From the NCBI GenBank assembly GCA_034696485.1, contig JAQIWT010001642.1, positions 1 to 10,020 on the forward strand: 10,020 nucleotides of DNA, in the 5' to 3' direction. Made by a program: the position numbers and the translations under genes. The notes under the pieces were generated by a model. It made no database searches. It saw only the letters and a list, made by a program, of their open reading frames with translations, and had not been told where the DNA came from. Shown here piece by piece: positions 7,607 through 10,020 of this stretch (its first letter is position 1; the number at the start of each line of letters is the position of its first letter). This DNA is from Isohypsibius dastychi. Taxonomy: Eukaryota > Tardigrada > Eutardigrada > Parachela > Isohypsibiidae.

Positions 7607-8637
7607 TCAAGATGGCGGAGTATCTGGCCTATCCGGATGATCCAATGGGACCTTCTTGACCGCTTTGATGACAATGACGTCTTGCGCATCGGTTAACGCA
7701 GGGTTGACCTTGACATTTCCCTCACTGCCTTTCGAAATCTCAAACTCGTTATATCCTGCATATTTCATCGCCTTCAAGTAATCTTCTTCCGTCAAATTGC
7801 AAATATGGAATTTCTCCCCATCAACAAGGTAGTATGTAGCCTCGACAAAGTCCGTCAAAATCATGGTCCCACCAACTGTCAGATATTCACTCATCCGTTC
7901 AAGGCAGTTCTCGAAATCCTCGTAATCACTTGCAGCAGCGGAGAATGAGAATGACGCGGTCATGACATCCACCGGGGTCAGTTTCTCCGGAGTCAATGGG
8001 TCGCTGCACATTAGATCGCATGGCAGAATGGCGATAATTGAATTACGCAGACGCTCTTCATAGTCCTCCCATTCGTCTTCCTTCTGATCCAAACGCGCTG
8101 CATACTTTTAAAAACAACAAACCGAAAATCAGCAAGAATTTCAGACTGGAAAAAATGCACGAACTTTGAAAAATCCATCCCATCTATATGCAGCAGAATC
8201 TCCTGCGCACCAAAGTTGCAGCTGAAAAAATTCAAATGTCAAAACTACGTGTTGTTGTTTTCTTGCCAAGAATCGGTTTCTCACCTCCATTCTGCACCCG
8301 GGTGTAAAATCCGTGCAATAAATGTAGTGGAATTTCAGCGATCCAGGGATCAAGTACGCCTAATTTTTCCATGTCAGGAAAAAATGTCAAGTTAATTCAC
8401 TTATATACACAGTGGATCGAATTGACCTACGATTGAGGGTCCTGTCCCAATATCCATTAGCCGACCTTTCCCTTTGGCACAAGCTTCGAAAAGGCTGTTC
8501 AACTTGCGGAAAATGTATCCTGTCAGGTCATCATCCAGACTTTTGCCGTCGTCATCGGTTTTATAATAAGCCTCCAGATATTTCCTCGCGTTGAACTCAC
8601 GTCCATAATCGTAGCGGAATTTTGGTTTTTCGCCCAT
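7607..8637 (-). CDS. NNMT/PNMT/TEMT-family SAM-dependent N-methyltransferase, 4 exons
   Basis: Transfers a methyl group from S-adenosylmethionine to the nitrogen of a small amine; a soluble cytosolic Rossmann-fold enzyme. Exons: 8431-8637, 8285-8359, 8165-8221, 7607-8104, all phase 0, giving 278 aa, close to the about 264 aa of human NNMT. The N-terminal FNARKYLEAYY places Tyr20, Tyr24 and Tyr25 exactly where NNMT has its SAM/substrate tyrosines. Motif I is DIGTGPS (62-68); Asp86 in YCTDFTP is the ribose-binding acidic position; LPCDL holds Asp143. Asp198 (TDFVEATYY) aligns with NNMT Asp197, but the serines that contact nicotinamide (201 and 213) align with Ala202 and Ile214, so the substrate is probably another amine. 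The donor of intron 3 (GTTCGT, 8159-8164) is weak but keeps the frame. The start was chosen because it aligns with the family N-terminus. Family assignment is firm; the substrate is unknown. Confidence 0.92.
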
Positions 8638-8834
8638 GTTTTCGTACTTTTCGAAAACACTTGCTTGGAGAGTTTTCCAACTGACTGCTGTTGGCGAAAG
8701 CTGTGTTAGTTTACGTTTGGGAAGCTTGGTGTTTGTTTTATTTTTAGCGTCGGTTATTTTGCAGAAGGCGGACTTTGGCGGATGTCCGGTCTGGTGTAGT
8801 GGGGAGATCTTAATTTAGAAAACAGCCGCACCAA

Positions 8835-9002
8835 ATGAAGCAGCAGATCATCTTGTTGCTCTTTATTTTTCTTGTTCGTGAGTCATCCTGTTGATGGGGC
8901 TGCCTAAGTGGCCGATCTTTATCGGAAATTACTGCAGAACGTTTGGCCATGAATCCCGGAAGTTTCAAACAAGAAATTTCATGCATGCGTCCCGAACACT
9001 GA
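8835..9002 (+). CDS. Speculative two-exon secreted micropeptide (35 aa)
   Basis: Function unknown, and the gene itself is uncertain. Exon 1 (8835-8877) encodes MKQQIILLLFIFLV, a basic start and a long hydrophobic core that looks like a signal peptide. It runs straight into a consensus donor (C|GTGAGT). A 60-bp intron (8878-8937) ends TTACTGCAG, matching the intron size of the neighbouring genes. Exon 2 (8938-9002) keeps the frame and adds about 20 residues with a single cysteine before TGA. It lies 197 bp upstream of, and divergent from, the methyltransferase, so the two could share a promoter region. Against it: no recognised family, one cysteine only, no nearby plus-strand AATAAA, and a frame this short can arise by chance. 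It may instead be the 5' end of a longer or decayed gene. Confidence 0.22.
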
Positions 9003-9030
9003 CATGACACGATCTCTCAGAAAAGCTTGT

Positions 9031-9041
9031 GGGGGGGGGGG
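9031..9041. repeat. Homopolymer G11 tract
   Basis: Eleven consecutive G within GTGGGGGGGGGGGAG. It lies about 270 bp past the transporter B stop. It is probably a neutral slippage tract and its exact length may be a sequencing artefact. Confidence 0.7.
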
Positions 9042-9152
9042 AGTAACTGTTACTATACTGTCAGTGACAGCTTAGTTCGCACATCCTTGAAACTGCACTA
9101 CGATAGCTTACATGCAAAAGGTCAGAGCTCTACAGGTAGGAATACTTAAATA

Positions 9153-9158
9153 TTTATT
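9153..9158 (-). promoter_or_regulatory. Candidate polyadenylation signal (AATAAA) of transporter B
   Basis: TTTATT on the plus strand is AATAAA on the minus strand, 155 nt beyond the transporter B stop codon. Its position fits a compact 3' UTR. Confidence 0.5.
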
Positions 9159-9312
9159 GTCTAAGAATTATTCTGCTTTTAATAAGATGAACGGTTATTA
9201 GAGTTATAGTTGGATGTCGAAAGCCGGAACGAAATCTGGCAGGAGGAGTACGAAGAAAAATCACAGAGAATATAAACTATTATGTTACATGTGCCTTCGG
9301 GAGACTTTCTCA

Positions 9313-10020
9313 TCACAGGCTATCAGAATCTCCAATGGATTTCTTTTCCAGTTCTGGCGCTTCGTCAGTCTTGTTGTTGTCCACATATGTATAGAAGCGG
9401 CACATCACGGCGAAAAGAATCGCGAATGCAGCGATCAGTCCAGCAAAAATAAAGAACTCGGTCGCCTACAACAAAGAAAACACTGTACTTATTGTTCCAG
9501 CATCGGCGAATTCTACCAGTTTGCTTATGTTAAACATAAACAGTACTTGTACAGTAAAAAGTTATAAAATTCATAAGTTATTACTCTATTTCTGTGCAGG
9601 TAGTTCGTGACCTTTAGAGCTACATATTCTTTATTTGTTCCTGGTCTATTATCGTACCTGGTCAGCGAGTTGAGCTCCACTGATGATCAGTACAATAACA
9701 TTACCAAATGCGACGGTCATCAACCATCCAGCTTGCAGAACCGATTTCATGCTGGCAGGAGCCTGAATGAGAGAGCATTTTAGGGTATCGTTTCAAGACC
9801 TTCGTTTCCACACCTGAATCCTCGTCACCCAAAAAGCGGAAAGGTTTATGACAAAGTCTCATTATTTTACCTGAGAGTATGCGAACGACAGTCCACTGAC
9901 GCTGAAGAGAACTTCTCCGATCGTCATAACGACAATCTGTGGGAGCTGCCAGAAGACACTCAGAGAACTCGGTGGTACGACATCGTATCGAGTCCATGGT
10001 GCATCTTCAGTAACGTTCTC
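9313..10020 (-). CDS. Proton-coupled oligopeptide transporter, PEPT1-like, copy B (3' exons only)
   Basis: Same predicted role as copy A: proton-coupled di/tripeptide uptake. Only the last three exons are in the window: 9871-10020 (continues beyond the edge), 9658-9762 and 9313-9465, covering the end of the extracellular loop and the last transmembrane helices. Visible motifs: an NVT glycosylation sequon at the edge, GEVLFSVSG with the conserved glutamate, FAYSQ then APASMK at the exon junction, AFGNVIV, and ATEFF at the start of the last exon. Introns fall at exactly the same codons and phases as in copy A but are longer (108 and 192 bp versus 64 and 64). By eye 31 of the 50 residues in the first visible exon match copy A. 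The C-terminal tail after YTYV is unrelated to that of A. No disruption is seen; the gene is partial only because the window ends. Confidence 0.93.

Larger units (their letters stand above)
8638..9312. other. Intergenic region between methyltransferase and transporter B
   Basis: It should hold the methyltransferase promoter near 8638 and the 3' UTR of transporter B near 9312. It contains a run of eleven G (9031-9041), the candidate polyadenylation signal at 9153-9158, and a speculative plus-strand micropeptide gene (8835-9002). No RNA gene or known transposon was recognised. Confidence 0.5.

Noticed and set aside
9214-9567. A 117-codon plus-strand frame starting MSKAGTKSGRRSTKK
   Set aside because: It overlaps the last exon and an intron of transporter B on the opposite strand and shows no domain; it is the antisense shadow of that gene.
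1-10020. CRISPR array, bacterial operon, phage or integron features
   Set aside because: No regularly spaced repeats, no Shine-Dalgarno-led gene runs, and all real genes are interrupted by GT-AG introns. The repeats seen are transposon ends or short tandem duplications.
1-10020. tRNA, snRNA or rRNA genes
   Set aside because: No cloverleaf with A-box and B-box consensus, and no recognisable rRNA segment, was found on either strand by reading; a covariance-model search was not possible.

Overview
This is eukaryotic, animal-type nuclear DNA, not bacterial. Every convincing protein is split by short GT-AG introns (41-111 bp inside the fully readable transporter gene). The families are metazoan: an oligopeptide transporter with the large extracellular loop of animal PEPT1/PEPT2, an NNMT/PNMT/TEMT-type amine methyltransferase, and a multi-dsRBD protein of the TRBP/PACT/Loquacious/RDE-4 kind. 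The compact introns and close gene spacing suggest a small-genome invertebrate (tardigrade- or nematode-like), but the sequence alone does not fix the taxon.

Layout, all four confident genes on the minus strand. 1-656: no confident gene, but a spliceable exon-like pair and a 24-bp palindrome. 657-2023: dsRNA-binding protein, 4 exons, 324 aa. 2024-3067: intergenic DNA with a 58-bp tandem duplication whose second unit was split by a 493-bp hAT-type MITE (TIR CAGAGGTTGCCA, 8-bp duplication AATCGAAC). 3068-6634: complete PEPT-type peptide transporter (copy A), 21 exons, 769 aa. 6635-7606: intergenic DNA with a 155-bp foldback element carrying 49-bp perfect inverted arms, probably inside the 3' UTR of the next gene. 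7607-8637: methyltransferase, 4 exons, 278 aa. 8638-9312: intergenic, with a speculative plus-strand two-exon secreted micropeptide. 9313-10020: last three exons of a second peptide transporter (copy B), cut by the window edge.

Copies A and B keep the same intron positions and phases across the three exons that can be compared. They are a tandem duplication on one strand, now separated by the methyltransferase. Nothing shows that the transporter, methyltransferase and dsRNA-binding protein form one pathway; they look like ordinary neighbours. The gene models were assembled by hand from frame continuity, splice consensus and family motifs. Copy A and the methyltransferase are the most secure. 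The C-terminus of the dsRNA-binding protein is the least secure. I found no clear new multi-gene system. The most noteworthy structures are the two non-autonomous transposons and the odd C-terminus of the dsRNA-binding protein.
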